A stretch of 64,000 nt of DNA, taken from NCBI GenBank assembly GCA_016716235.1, contig JADJWS010000001.1, forward strand, positions 868,001 through 932,000. The letters run 5' to 3'. This document shows, piece by piece, positions 7,931 through 15,410 of this stretch (position 1 is the first letter of the stretch; the number at the start of each line of letters is the position of its first letter). The notes beneath the pieces were generated by a model. That model was not told the origin of the DNA. It worked only from the letters and a program-made list of their open reading frames with translations, and ran no database searches. The DNA comes from Candidatus Defluviilinea gracilis (GTDB lineage: Bacteria; Chloroflexota; Anaerolineae; Anaerolineales; Villigracilaceae). The position numbers and the translations under genes are program-made.

Positions 7931-7970
7931 TTTCGATTTCCGATTTACGAATTACGATTTACGATTTTTT
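7928..7970. repeat. Degenerate short-period spacer (ATTTACGATTTACG)
   Basis: The spacer reads cgatttccgatttacgaatt then acgatttacgatttttt: five imperfect units of a gatttacg-like word. It fills the gap between two glycosyltransferase genes and also forms the last codons (IKKIVNRNS) of the upstream one. Similar 'phrase' spacers with other words recur through the locus. Confidence 0.7.
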
Positions 7971-8859
7971 TGATTCGCTTCTGCCATCTCTTCGGTCTTA
8001 CAACATTCTCGATCATATTTTCTGGCAAAAAGAAAAAGATCGCACGCAAAAACAATTCCAACTTGCGCGTCAATCTCAGCGACGTCATCTTCGGGCGGAT
8101 AAGTTTACCATCCGCGAGTTGATGCGTCGCGTCTAAAATTGTGTAGCGCACATTCGCCTGTCCGCCCGCGAGACGGATATTTTCATTCGTTTCGGGATGT
8201 TCGTGGTGCGATTTGCCATCAGGCAGATGCGAGTAATCGTGATTTTGATGCACGATCATCACCGACGGCGTGCAATCAATCACAGCCCAGCCTTCCTTCC
8301 GCGCTTTGTAGATCATCCAATTGTCCCAGCCCGCGCGACCGATCGTAAAGTTCGGGACATCTTGATAACAGGATTTTGGGAAGAGGAAAAAATCGCTTCC
8401 TGCGGGACGGTGGAGAGAGCCTACTGCGTAAGCCATACTGCGTAATTTGTCTTGCCAGTCATTGGCGAACTCAAGCGGTTGAGTTACATCGAGATCCCAA
8501 CGCTGACTAAGAAGGACGAATTTCGACCTTTGACTTTTGACATGCTTTGCGGCTTCAATAAAATCATCCATCAAAATCATATCCGCGTTGACGATGCACA
8601 GCAGGTCGCTGTCCGAGTGTTCGCGGGCAAGTTGAAACATGGATGAGATCAGCGGCACGCCCGATTCATTCCGCGCCACGTTGGGGATGTGCTTCACACC
8701 CAATTCACGCGCGGCTTCGGCAAGACCCGTCTCTTCGCCAAGCAAAATAACTTCGACATCGTAGAGAAGAGTCCATGAGCGGATAGCATTGCGCTGAATC
8801 ATCGCGATGTGAGGGTTGGTAAAGGGTTTGGGGGCGGAGAAGAGGGTGAGTAAAGTCAT
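7945..8859 (-). CDS. GT-A type glycosyltransferase
   Basis: 304 aa. The start MTLLTLFSAPKPFTNPHIAM and the motif LLCIVNADMILMDDF (NAD at 91-93, in place of the usual DxD) match a nucleotide-sugar binding GT-A domain. Further motifs GRAGWDNWMIYKAR and VIVHQNHDYSH follow. It is probably cytosolic and acts in surface polysaccharide synthesis with the neighbouring transferases. The C-terminal basic stretch with hydrophobic LELFLRAIFFFLP may give peripheral membrane attachment. Its last residues lie in a degenerate repeat. Specificity unknown. Confidence 0.75.
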   Translation of the reverse strand: MTLLTLFSAPKPFTNPHIAMIQRNAIRSWTLLYDVEVILLGEETGLAEAARELGVKHIPNVARNESGVPLISSMFQLAREHSDSDLLCIVNADMILMDDFIEAAKHVKSQRSKFVLLSQRWDLDVTQPLEFANDWQDKLRSMAYAVGSLHRPAGSDFFLFPKSCYQDVPNFTIGRAGWDNWMIYKARKEGWAVIDCTPSVMIVHQNHDYSHLPDGKSHHEHPETNENIRLAGGQANVRYTILDATHQLADGKLIRPKMTSLRLTRKLELFLRAIFFFLPENMIENVVRPKRWQKRIKKIVNRNS

Positions 8860-8931
8860 CAGTGATCAGTTTTTAGTACCGCAAGATTTATCTTGCGCCC
8901 CCCCAGCGGCAACATGAATGTTGCGGTACGT
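8858..8931. repeat. Composite palindromic spacer
   Basis: Contains tcagtgatcagt, then hairpin cgcaagatttatcttgcg (8880-8897), hairpin gcaacatgaatgttgc (8909-8924), and an outer inverted repeat gtaccgcaa/ttgcggtac (8876-8884 and 8921-8929) enclosing both. It separates two co-directional genes and may act as an RNA structure or partial terminator. Confidence 0.7.
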
Positions 8932-9753
8932 TTACTTCTTGAGCGCGCGTTTATCAACATCCTTCAACGTCTTATGTTGCACGCCCGCATTGATCTTCAT
9001 CAATTCGGGATGATCGTGAACCAGGTCCAAAACTTCCTTCCACGAGAAATCATCGCGTCCGTTGAAGTGGGCATAGACTTGGCGCATGAATTCCAAGTCT
9101 TCGGGCGTGTCCACCGTCCAGCGGTAGTCGCCGAAGTCAGTGACGTGGTGGAGCAGGGCGATATTATATCCGCGCGGGGAGGTGCCAGTTTGGAGTGATC
9201 GGTTATCAGTGATCAGTTGTACACCTTCGTAGAGATAGGGCATTACATGTTCACGGTGTTGAGGCTCTTTGGCTTTTTTCCACGCCTGCTCCAATGCGGT
9301 AAACGTGCAGACTTCGGTATCCAGACCAATCGGGTAAGTTCTTTTCCATGGAGGCGGAAGCCGATTCGCCGCAAAATCCACTGATGACTGTTCACTGATT
9401 ACTGTTCTAACTACCTTATCAATCAACTCAGGGTCAATCACTGGACAATCCGCCGTGACACGCACAACCACATCCGCCTTCGTGGATTTGGCGGCTTGAT
9501 AGTAACGGTCGAGCACATCGTAGAGACTGCCGCGCGTGAACGGGATTCCGCTGAAGTCGCAGTATTCGGCGACGGGGTCGTCGGACGCGTCCGTCGTCGT
9601 GGCGAACAAGGTTTGGGAAACAGAAGCAGACCGCGAGGTCCGAACGAAGACGCGTTGTAACATCGGTTGACCCGCGATGTCGGCGAGAATCTTCCCAGGC
9701 AAACGCGATGACGACATGCGTCCCTGAATGATGGCGACTACGTTTGGTTTCAT
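8932..9753 (-). CDS. spsF: SpsF-type cytidylyltransferase
   Basis: 273 aa from the ATG at 9753, chosen because VAIIQGRMSSSRLPGK (residues 6-21) is the canonical N-terminus. The family transfers CMP to an acidic sugar or is annotated as spore coat polysaccharide protein SpsF. Other conserved blocks are RVTADCPVIDP and DFGDYRWTVDTPEDLEFM. Beside a NeuB-type synthase it plausibly activates a nonulosonic acid to its CMP form, but this is inference from context. A segment TDNRSLQTG is encoded by a repeat resembling tgatcggttatcagtgatca (about 9195-9216). No strong Shine-Dalgarno is visible; a hairpin (9762-9788) occupies the leader. Confidence 0.82.
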   Translation of the reverse strand: MKPNVVAIIQGRMSSSRLPGKILADIAGQPMLQRVFVRTSRSASVSQTLFATTTDASDDPVAEYCDFSGIPFTRGSLYDVLDRYYQAAKSTKADVVVRVTADCPVIDPELIDKVVRTVISEQSSVDFAANRLPPPWKRTYPIGLDTEVCTFTALEQAWKKAKEPQHREHVMPYLYEGVQLITDNRSLQTGTSPRGYNIALLHHVTDFGDYRWTVDTPEDLEFMRQVYAHFNGRDDFSWKEVLDLVHDHPELMKINAGVQHKTLKDVDKRALKK

Positions 9754-9761
9754 GGTTTCTA

Positions 9762-9788
9762 GTAGGACAAATTGGCAATTTGTCCTAC
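9762..9788. repeat. Perfect 27-base hairpin over a stop codon
   Basis: The inverted repeat gtaggacaaatt/aatttgtcctac with central GGC includes the stop codon of the upstream aminopeptidase-like gene and ends just before the SpsF start. In the transcript it could shield the SpsF start or coordinate translation of the two genes. Confidence 0.75.
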
Positions 9789-11110
9789 GATGTCTCTCCT
9801 TCAAATGGAATGGGAAGCGGAGTCACAAATCCTTTCACGCTGAATTTTTCAACATACTCGTAAACAGTTTGATAATCGAGACCGACCTGCTCGGCGATGT
9901 CGAAGATGCTGTGCTGACCTTCGAAGCGCATCATAATTTTTTCGATAGCGCGGTTGAGCGCCCAATTGTCGCGCCAATCCACCCAGAGACCGTGACCGCT
10001 GAGAAAAACGGGACCGCGGAAGGTGCGCTTGGGAATGTAGTTGCTGGCGTAGATGCGGATGATGTCTTCGGCGATTCGCGCCGCGCCGATGAGCATGTCC
10101 TCGTGGATGATGTCGAGATTATCGTCGGTGGTGTGATACTCGTCGTATGGGAAACGGTTGAGCGAGATGCATGGCACGTTGACGCCAGGTCCGTTGATGA
10201 CGCGCTCGTCGTTGGCGGGAGCCGCCGCAAATTCTCGCACCTCATGATCCGTATCTCGTAACACGTAACTCGTAACTCGATCTAAAAGATGTGTGTGTTG
10301 CCGCGTATGATGCCATGCAATTTTATTTTTGTTGCCCGTCATCTCCATGAAAATTCCGCCGCGCAGATTCGGGATGAGCGACTCGTTGTGCGCGAGCCAG
10401 GCGATCGTGCCGATGGTCTCGGGTCCAAACCAAAAGCGGACGCTCATCGAGCCAGCGGGAAGCGGATTCTCTGCGAGTCGCCGCGCCAACTCGATCGCGC
10501 TGACTACGCCCGCGCCGTCGTCGTTGGCTTGCATCGGGTGACACGTATGCGCCTGCACAAGGAACTCACCCGCTGAGGGGTTCGCTCCGCCCTGCGGATG
10601 GACAACAGCCATAGCGACTTTGAATCCCTGCCTGGGATCGGTGATGAATTCAGACTTGATGACCGCGTGATACTTCTTGTCGCGTGGGAGTTTGTCGAAC
10701 GTGTTCTTCGGCAGACAGAATCCCCAGTCGCGTTCGTAGTATTTGAAAACCCACGGCACGGTGTGCGGACGCTTCTCGTTGAAATACAAATGCGGCTGGA
10801 GTTCTTCAAAGGTCAGTACTTTATCAACGGGTAACGAGTACGAAACAATATGAAGCGGATTGTCCTTGAAATCCACGATGCGCTCGCCATCTTCGGTTTC
10901 CAAATACGCATCATGGACAACATATCGCTCAGGCACTTTCCATGTCCAGACTTGAGTCAGCGGCGCGTAGGTCTCGATGGTGTAGTTGGACGAGTCGGGC
11001 ATATACGAGCCGACGATCTCCAACGTCTTGTCATGGTCGTCGGAGGCGAGGGTGCGGTGCAGAGGAAAGAATTCCGCGAGGATGGATTTGAGGGAGGAGT
11101 AGGGTTTCAT
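9785..11110 (-). CDS. DUF4910/DUF2172 aminopeptidase-like protein with C-terminal winged helix
   Basis: 441 aa. The zinc-peptidase-like core carries FLVQAHTCHPMQANDDGAG (about 183-201) and FGPETIGTIAWLAHN, matching the His, Asp and Glu ligands of M28-like aminopeptidases. The C-terminal 70 residues (IMMRFEGQHSIFDIAEQVGL DYQ) form a winged-helix segment, the arrangement known for DUF4910 proteins. These proteins recur in bacterial polysaccharide and nonulosonate loci, and their substrate is not established. The stretch VTSYVLRDTDHEVREF comes from a degenerate repeat (10251-10279). A relic of this gene's start, reading SLKSILAE, lies upstream past a MITE-like element (about 11231-11260). Confidence 0.82.
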   Translation of the reverse strand: MKPYSSLKSILAEFFPLHRTLASDDHDKTLEIVGSYMPDSSNYTIETYAPLTQVWTWKVPERYVVHDAYLETEDGERIVDFKDNPLHIVSYSLPVDKVLTFEELQPHLYFNEKRPHTVPWVFKYYERDWGFCLPKNTFDKLPRDKKYHAVIKSEFITDPRQGFKVAMAVVHPQGGANPSAGEFLVQAHTCHPMQANDDGAGVVSAIELARRLAENPLPAGSMSVRFWFGPETIGTIAWLAHNESLIPNLRGGIFMEMTGNKNKIAWHHTRQHTHLLDRVTSYVLRDTDHEVREFAAAPANDERVINGPGVNVPCISLNRFPYDEYHTTDDNLDIIHEDMLIGAARIAEDIIRIYASNYIPKRTFRGPVFLSGHGLWVDWRDNWALNRAIEKIMMRFEGQHSIFDIAEQVGLDYQTVYEYVEKFSVKGFVTPLPIPFEGETS

Positions 11111-11122
11111 AATCTTTGATTC

Positions 11123-11228
11123 AGCGGGCTAAAGCCCTGCCTCAGTTCTTGAAAGTCCGCTCAAAGCGGACTTGGCTACGCCAGCCCGAAGGGCTTCCAT
11201 GTACTGAGCAGGCGGCTTTAGCCCCGCT
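11123..11228. repeat. MITE-like palindromic element, copy 2
   Basis: Homologous to 3407-3510: it shares ctgcctcagt, gaaagtccgctcaaagcgga and cttccatgtactgagc. The ends gcgggctaaagccctgcctc and gcggctttagccccgc are inverted relative to each other. It lies between the intact start of the DUF4910-type gene (11110) and a relic of that start (11231-11260), as in copy 1. Confidence 0.78.
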
Positions 11229-11265
11229 CGTTTTTCCGCGAGGATGGATTTGAGGGAGAAGGCTT
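11229..11265 (-). pseudogene. Relic of the DUF4910-type gene start
   Basis: The plus strand repeats ttccgcgaggatggatttga, identical to 11084-11103 at the 5' end of the intact gene. Read on the minus strand it encodes SLKSILAE, residues 6-13 of that protein. It lies between the lamin-tail gene and the MITE-like element. Confidence 0.75.
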
Positions 11266-11279
11266 CACCTGAAGATACA

Positions 11280-11897
11280 TCAAGGATAATAATCCCCCGC
11301 ACCAGGATTGCCATTCTCCACAATTCGCCAATTATTTTTGTTATCAGGTGATGATAAAACAATTCGCTCTACCGAATAACAATCATTAATTGGAAAAGGG
11401 AAATTATCCTGTCTTTCACTCTGAATGTTATGAGGTGAAGAGCCATACGAAGGAGCGCCATAGGTTGACATAACTTCGTTCATAAAATCTTGAGTTCCCT
11501 GATACAAAACCAACACTGAGTAAGGAAGAGAATTTCCGAGCAAACTAATGCTATCAAGTCCAAGATATTCAGAATTTCCAAGAGATAGAAGTATCGTACC
11601 TTTCGGAAACCTATAAGGCAAACTGTATTTTCCATCATCAATATAGTATAGTGGAGACAGAATAATCGCATAGGAATTTGGGGGAATGATCGTGGTGTCA
11701 GTAATAACATCTTCACCCATATCCACACTAGGATTTACGGCATCCCAAGACACAATTACATCTGGCGTGCCTTGACCATTCGCATTAGTCGCAATCCACC
11801 ATCCATTCACGTTTACGTCACCAGTCCCATAATTATATATTTCAACGTATTCGTTTTTATTTGGACCACTAAAAGCAAAACTACAAGGAACAGACAT
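11280..11897 (-). CDS. Lamin-tail-domain segment of a frameshifted surface protein
   Basis: 205 codons from an internal ATG. The frame stays open upstream as GGEIVISEVMSVPCSF, so the ATG at 11897 is not the true start. FSGPNKNEYVEIYNYGTGD and VNVNGWWIA are typical of a lamin tail domain (immunoglobulin-like, found in secreted or anchored bacterial proteins). The preceding gene in another frame (11909-12235) encodes two membrane helices and a Pro/Thr linker ending VGEG. Adding one G in the GGGG run at about 11917-11925 fuses them as VGEGEIVISEV. The natural product is therefore probably one anchored protein, split by a -1 base lesion, an assembly error or frameshifting. AT-rich compared with the locus. 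Confidence 0.75.
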   Translation of the reverse strand: MSVPCSFAFSGPNKNEYVEIYNYGTGDVNVNGWWIATNANGQGTPDVIVSWDAVNPSVDMGEDVITDTTIIPPNSYAIILSPLYYIDDGKYSLPYRFPKGTILLSLGNSEYLGLDSISLLGNSLPYSVLVLYQGTQDFMNEVMSTYGAPSYGSSPHNIQSERQDNFPFPINDCYSVERIVLSSPDNKNNWRIVENGNPGAGDYYP

Positions 11898-11908
11898 GAC
11901 CTCAGATA

Positions 11909-12235
11909 TTACGATTTCCCCTCCCCAACTATCGGTGTAAATGGAATTGGTTGCGTATCAATTGGAAGAACAGCAGAGGTGTTTGTGGGCAGTGTTGGCG
12001 TTTTCGTTTCAGTGGAAACAGGTAATTCTGTTTGAAAAACTGGCAAATAAAGAGAAATACCGCCTAAGAGCAAGATGACACCTATTAGCGTCGAAGATAT
12101 TCGCTGACCTTGCGATGGCTTCGATCCAGATATTTTTTTAATTGGAAAAATTGAAATAAACAAAAAGATAATCCCCCCGATAACCAGCAGGGTAGGTATT
12201 GGGGTACCTAGTAATGTGGTAACAAGTTCACCCAT
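11909..12235 (-). CDS. Membrane anchor segment of the frameshifted lamin-tail protein
   Basis: 108 aa starting MGELVTTLLGTPIPTLLVIG, with AGGAG 7 bases before the ATG. Two hydrophobic helices (about residues 13-31 and 47-66) are followed by a Thr/Pro-rich extracellular linker (TETKTPTLPTNTSAV) that ends abruptly after VGEGKS. The linker normally leads straight into a domain, and the lamin-tail frame begins within 20 bases. The two frames are best read as one gene with a single-base frameshift. The C-terminus would be exported. Confidence 0.7.
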   Translation of the reverse strand: MGELVTTLLGTPIPTLLVIGGIIFLFISIFPIKKISGSKPSQGQRISSTLIGVILLLGGISLYLPVFQTELPVSTETKTPTLPTNTSAVLPIDTQPIPFTPIVGEGKS

Positions 12236-12360
12236 AGAGATACTCCTATCGATTGCCCTTCAGCAATGGTTTTTTTCTTGTTATATCACAACAAAAACGG
12301 CCCCCCTTCATCCCGCACGCACGCCCTTGAACCATCACCCATTTTGGCAACAATTTTATC

Positions 12361-12401
12361 TTGACAATCCTCTACTTTCGTCGTACAGTATTCCTGTACA
12401 G
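12361..12401 (+). promoter_or_regulatory. yefM-yoeB promoter with palindromic operator
   Basis: TTGACA (12361-12366) and TACAGT (12384-12389) are separated by 17 bases. The inverted repeat gtacag/ctgtac (12383-12388, 12394-12399) overlaps the -10 box, and ctgtacag (12394-12401) contains TGTACA, the core bound by E. coli YefM. Autorepression by the antitoxin-toxin complex is the likely mode. Confidence 0.75.
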
Positions 12402-12416
12402 ATTGGAGAGACCTAT

Positions 12417-12707
12417 ATGACCATCGAATTTACCTACACCAGCGCACGCGAGAAACTCGCCAACCTGCTAGACCGTGTCACCAAAGACCGTGAAGTGGTC
12501 ATCATTCAACGGCGCGGCTCTGAGGATGTTGCCATGATCTCAGCCGATGAACTTGCCAGCCTGACCGAAACTGCATATCTAATGCGTTCAGCACAAAACG
12601 CCCAGCGGATATTGTCCGCTTTGGCGCGGGCGTTGAAGAATGAAGGTCAAGCCAAGAGCATGGACGACTTGCGCCAAGAGGTGGGTCTTGAAGCAGAAAA
12701 AGCGTGA
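12417..12707 (+). CDS. yefM: YefM/Phd family antitoxin
   Basis: 96 aa starting MTIEFTYTSAREKLANLLDR. The ATG at 12417 follows GGAGAG by 6 bases; longer in-frame extensions upstream would run through the promoter. The N-terminal DNA-binding part includes VIIQRRGSEDVAMISADE, the hallmark of YefM/Phd antitoxins. The C-terminal helix (SMDDLRQEVGLEAEKA) neutralises the toxin. It overlaps the YoeB start by 20 bases and is oriented opposite to the surrounding polysaccharide genes. Confidence 0.92.
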   Translation: MTIEFTYTSAREKLANLLDRVTKDREVVIIQRRGSEDVAMISADELASLTETAYLMRSAQNAQRILSALARALKNEGQAKSMDDLRQEVGLEAEKA

Positions 12708-12963
12708 GGCGGTCTTTCAACCTGAATTTATTGAAGACCTCCGTTTTTGGGTCGGGACAGATCGCAAACTTGCTTTGCGCGTCTTTGAATTGATTGACTC
12801 AATCTTGAGAGACCCATTTGAAGGCATTGGCAAACCCGAGCCGCTCAAATATCTTGGCGCGGGCTGTTGGTCGCGCAGGTTGACACAGGAACATCGCATT
12901 GTCTATCTCGTGCGCGATAATCGAATTGACTTTCTGCAAGCGAGATATCATTACAGCAAATAA
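12688..12963 (+). CDS. yoeB: YoeB family mRNA interferase toxin
   Basis: 91 aa from a TTG start (12688) that follows GAGG; no ATG fits the family N-terminus without running deep into the antitoxin. Translation is MKQKKREAVFQPEFIEDLRF onward. YoeB is a ribosome-dependent endoribonuclease of RelE fold. Catalytic residues known from E. coli YoeB (E46, R65, H83) match E51 in KPEPLKY, R63/R64 in WSRRLTQEHR and H88 in ARYHY. The toxin therefore appears intact. The TTG start and antitoxin overlap would keep toxin output below that of antitoxin. Confidence 0.9.
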   Translation: MKQKKREAVFQPEFIEDLRFWVGTDRKLALRVFELIDSILRDPFEGIGKPEPLKYLGAGCWSRRLTQEHRIVYLVRDNRIDFLQARYHYSK

Positions 12964-12998
12964 GTCACAACCACTCTCCGCTTTCTACTTTCCACTCT

Positions 12999-13757
12999 CT
13001 ATTTCTCCTTCTTCACATAATACAACAAAAACGGATCGCGCCTCATCTCGCGTGCCGTAAATTCATACACCTCATTCGCCTTCATCAACTTCACATCCGC
13101 ATTACCAATCTTCGCCGACTGGATCACGCCTGCCTGTTCCATCAACGCGCCCATCGGGTTAACTTCCGTCACAACGCCCTTATCAATATCGCGCACGAGC
13201 ATCTCGAACGTATCCGTATACGTGACTCCATTCTCGTCCGTCACCTCGCCTGTGAACTGTTTCAGGAAACGATAATCCACGCCCTCCATTTGCTCGATAT
13301 GATGAAAGAACGTCATGCTGTTCGTATACGACAGTCCGATCACCATAATCTTCGCATCGAGATCGCGCAACTTCCCAAACACCGAGTTCCGTTCATACGC
13401 GCTCTTGTATCGCAAACTTCCCAGTATCTCGGCGTGCTTCCCCAAAATCGCAAATGAATAAAACGGATGAAACACCCGCTTCGCGCGCGGGTCGAGCCGC
13501 ACCAGTTCCGTCAACACGCCCATCTTCGACGGCGTCGTCCGCACATCCCACGCCGCGCCTTTGTTGAAATCAAAATTGAACGTCGGCATGATCAGCGTCC
13601 CGTCCACACCGAGCACAACCTCCAACGCGCGGATCACCGTCTGCGGTCCGCCGTCCACCTCGCCGAACGATTTATACGAACTATGCACCAGCAACGTATC
13701 CCCTTCCTCCACGCCCAGCGAGCGAAACCCCTCGACAAGATTTTCAAACGTAAGCAT
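12999..13757 (-). CDS. AAC(3)/YokD family N-acetyltransferase
   Basis: 252 aa from the ATG at 13757 (GGAG upstream). Conserved blocks are LLVHSSYKSFGEVDGGPQTV (residues 22-41), LIMPTFNF, and HPFYSFAILGKHA. The family acetylates amino groups using acetyl-CoA. It was named for aminoglycoside 3-N-acetyltransferases, but members in sugar loci are thought to acetylate amino sugars. Flanked by GT4 and NeuB, this one is more likely a polysaccharide-modifying enzyme than a resistance gene; substrate unproven. Confidence 0.8.
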   Translation of the reverse strand: MLTFENLVEGFRSLGVEEGDTLLVHSSYKSFGEVDGGPQTVIRALEVVLGVDGTLIMPTFNFDFNKGAAWDVRTTPSKMGVLTELVRLDPRAKRVFHPFYSFAILGKHAEILGSLRYKSAYERNSVFGKLRDLDAKIMVIGLSYTNSMTFFHHIEQMEGVDYRFLKQFTGEVTDENGVTYTDTFEMLVRDIDKGVVTEVNPMGALMEQAGVIQSAKIGNADVKLMKANEVYEFTAREMRRDPFLLYYVKKEK

Positions 13758-13936
13758 CTTTATTCTCCAGAATTCCAACTCTTCAACTTTTATCCACACT
13801 GACGCACGCTTCGCTCCCAGCCGACAATTGATTCGCTTCGATCAACCTTTTCTCCCCTTCGCTCTGAGCGAAGTGCCGATCCTGAGCGACAGTCGAAGGA
13901 CGGCACGCAGTCGAAGAGTCTCTGTGCGCTCTGTGG

Positions 13937-15091
13937 CTAACCGCTCTTGACCATCTCATATGCCTCAAGTAGTTTACCAAAATTCCTCCTCCAATCCGCC
14001 CTCTCCTCCGCCGTCTTCCGTGCTAATTCTCCAATTCTCCTAAATTCTCTCTTCTTTTTTATCGCAAACAGAATCTTCTCCGCCAGATCATCCACATCCC
14101 CATCACGGAAAGTCCACCCATTGACTCCATCCTCAATCCATTCTTTATTCCCCGCAATATCAGACACCAAACACGGAAGCCCGCTCGCCATCGCCTCCAT
14201 CAACGTCACGGACGAACCGTCCACATGCGACGGGGAAATATAAACATCCGCCATGTGATACCAGCGCGGCAAATCGCGTTGACCGACCTGTCCGCCGAAG
14301 TGAACTCGATCCATCACACCGCCATTCATCAATATCTTGCGGATGCTGGCTCCCTGCGACCCGCCTCCCAGCAGAATCAAATTCACATTCGGGTTTTCAT
14401 TCGCCACTTTGACAAACGCTTTCACTAAAACATCCACACCGTAAATTGATTCCCATGTCCTACTACAAAAAAGAGTAATCACTTTCGACTGTTTACTGCT
14501 CACTGATAACTTCTTTTTACCTCTCGTCTTTTTCCACTTTCCACTTTCCATTCTGCGCGGAACAAAATGCTCAATATCCGTTCCCCATGGAAAAATAACC
14601 GTTCTTTCTGGATTCATTCCAAAAGAAACAGCCTTATCTCTTGAAACCCTCGCATCGCTCGTAAAGAACGCCGACTTACGCAGTACGTGGTACGTAATAC
14701 GTTTCATCCACCAACTGCTCTCCGCATCCATCACCAAATCATACCCCCACGACATCGTCAGCAAGTGACGGAATCCGCTCAACGCCACGAGAAACGCGCA
14801 ATTCTGAATCGGACCCGCGTGAATCAGATCAGGCTGAATTTCTTTGATCACACGTCGAAGATCGAAGGTCAAACGCGGCACATCCCGCCAGCGGAATTCG
14901 CTCCGCCCGCCTGCCCACAAAATCTGCTCAACATTCGCAGGGACAGGACGATCCTCCGTTTGCCGAGTCGTCGCCTCGAGTTGCAAAAAGAAGATTTCAT
15001 GTTCCGTTTGTGCCAACGAAGACAGAAACCGATAATCGTGAGGAGTGTAGTTCTTGCTGAAATAAATGACTTTCAAAGTTTCACGTTCCAA
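13937..15091 (-). CDS. Family 4 glycosyltransferase
   Basis: 384 aa, GT-B fold. The N-terminal acceptor domain starts VIYFSKNYTPHDYRFLSSLA. The donor domain contains ITLFCSRTWESIYGVDVLV, LILLGGGSQ and the classic DVYISPSHVDGSSVTLMEAM ASGLPCLVSD block with its EX7E-type glutamate. It adds a sugar from a nucleotide donor to a lipid-linked or polymer acceptor at the inner face of the membrane. Between the domains, residues MESGKWKKTRGKKKLSVSSK come from two degenerate repeat phrases (14484-14554), an in-frame expansion of the interdomain linker. It lies directly downstream of a 99-aa gene with 3 bp between. Confidence 0.87.
   Translation of the reverse strand: MERETLKVIYFSKNYTPHDYRFLSSLAQTEHEIFFLQLEATTRQTEDRPVPANVEQILWAGGRSEFRWRDVPRLTFDLRRVIKEIQPDLIHAGPIQNCAFLVALSGFRHLLTMSWGYDLVMDAESSWWMKRITYHVLRKSAFFTSDARVSRDKAVSFGMNPERTVIFPWGTDIEHFVPRRMESGKWKKTRGKKKLSVSSKQSKVITLFCSRTWESIYGVDVLVKAFVKVANENPNVNLILLGGGSQGASIRKILMNGGVMDRVHFGGQVGQRDLPRWYHMADVYISPSHVDGSSVTLMEAMASGLPCLVSDIAGNKEWIEDGVNGWTFRDGDVDDLAEKILFAIKKKREFRRIGELARKTAEERADWRRNFGKLLEAYEMVKSG
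14484..14554. repeat. Degenerate phrase repeats inside the GT4 gene
   Basis: The first phrase is actgtttactgctcactgat, the second ccactttccactttccatt. Both words occur elsewhere outside genes (for example gtgatcagt at 8862 and 9210, tactttccactctct at 12980). Here they are translated without breaking the frame. Confidence 0.65.
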
Positions 15092-15094
15092 GTG

Positions 15095-15394
15095 TCAGGT
15101 GTCAAGTTTCAGGCTACTATCGATTACAGCCGTTCCAATCAACAAATTGTCTTTACGGTGTTCGAGATAAATTTCATCACCAGCCGCTCTAAAAGCCAAA
15201 AAATATTCCGCTGATTCGTAACCATTCTCTCTGATCCATTGTCGGGCAGCATCTTCATGGCTTATATCACTTGGAATTCCTTCGAGCGCCATTACCACCC
15301 CTTCAGCAGGGAGAATCAGGGTGGGTATGTAATCAGCAATACCGCTTTCTCGAATTACAGTCATAGTTATGCTTCGGAATTCTGCGATGTCCAT
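15095..15394 (-). CDS. Small protein of unknown function
   Basis: 99 aa: MDIAEFRSITMTVIRESGIA onward, soluble, with no motif I recognise. GAGGAG lies 8 bases before the ATG, and the gene fits tightly between NeuB (16 bp upstream) and GT4 (3 bp downstream). The last residues (LKLDT) derive from a repeat phrase, caagtgtcaggtgtcaagtt. The protein looks like a small alpha/beta domain (YFLAFRAAGDEIYLE). It may be a recent insertion in the operon; function cannot be inferred. Confidence 0.65.
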   Translation of the reverse strand: MDIAEFRSITMTVIRESGIADYIPTLILPAEGVVMALEGIPSDISHEDAARQWIRENGYESAEYFLAFRAAGDEIYLEHRKDNLLIGTAVIDSSLKLDT

Positions 15395-15410
15395 TTTCCT
15401 ATCTCCTCTC

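Noticed and set aside
11129..11362. 77-codon minus-strand frame
   Set aside because: It spans the MITE-like element and the lamin-tail 3' end in the wrong frame; the openness is a by-product of the palindrome.
12999..13757. Aminoglycoside resistance gene
   Set aside because: The AAC(3) fold is broader than resistance; location within a sugar locus argues for a metabolic acetyltransferase.
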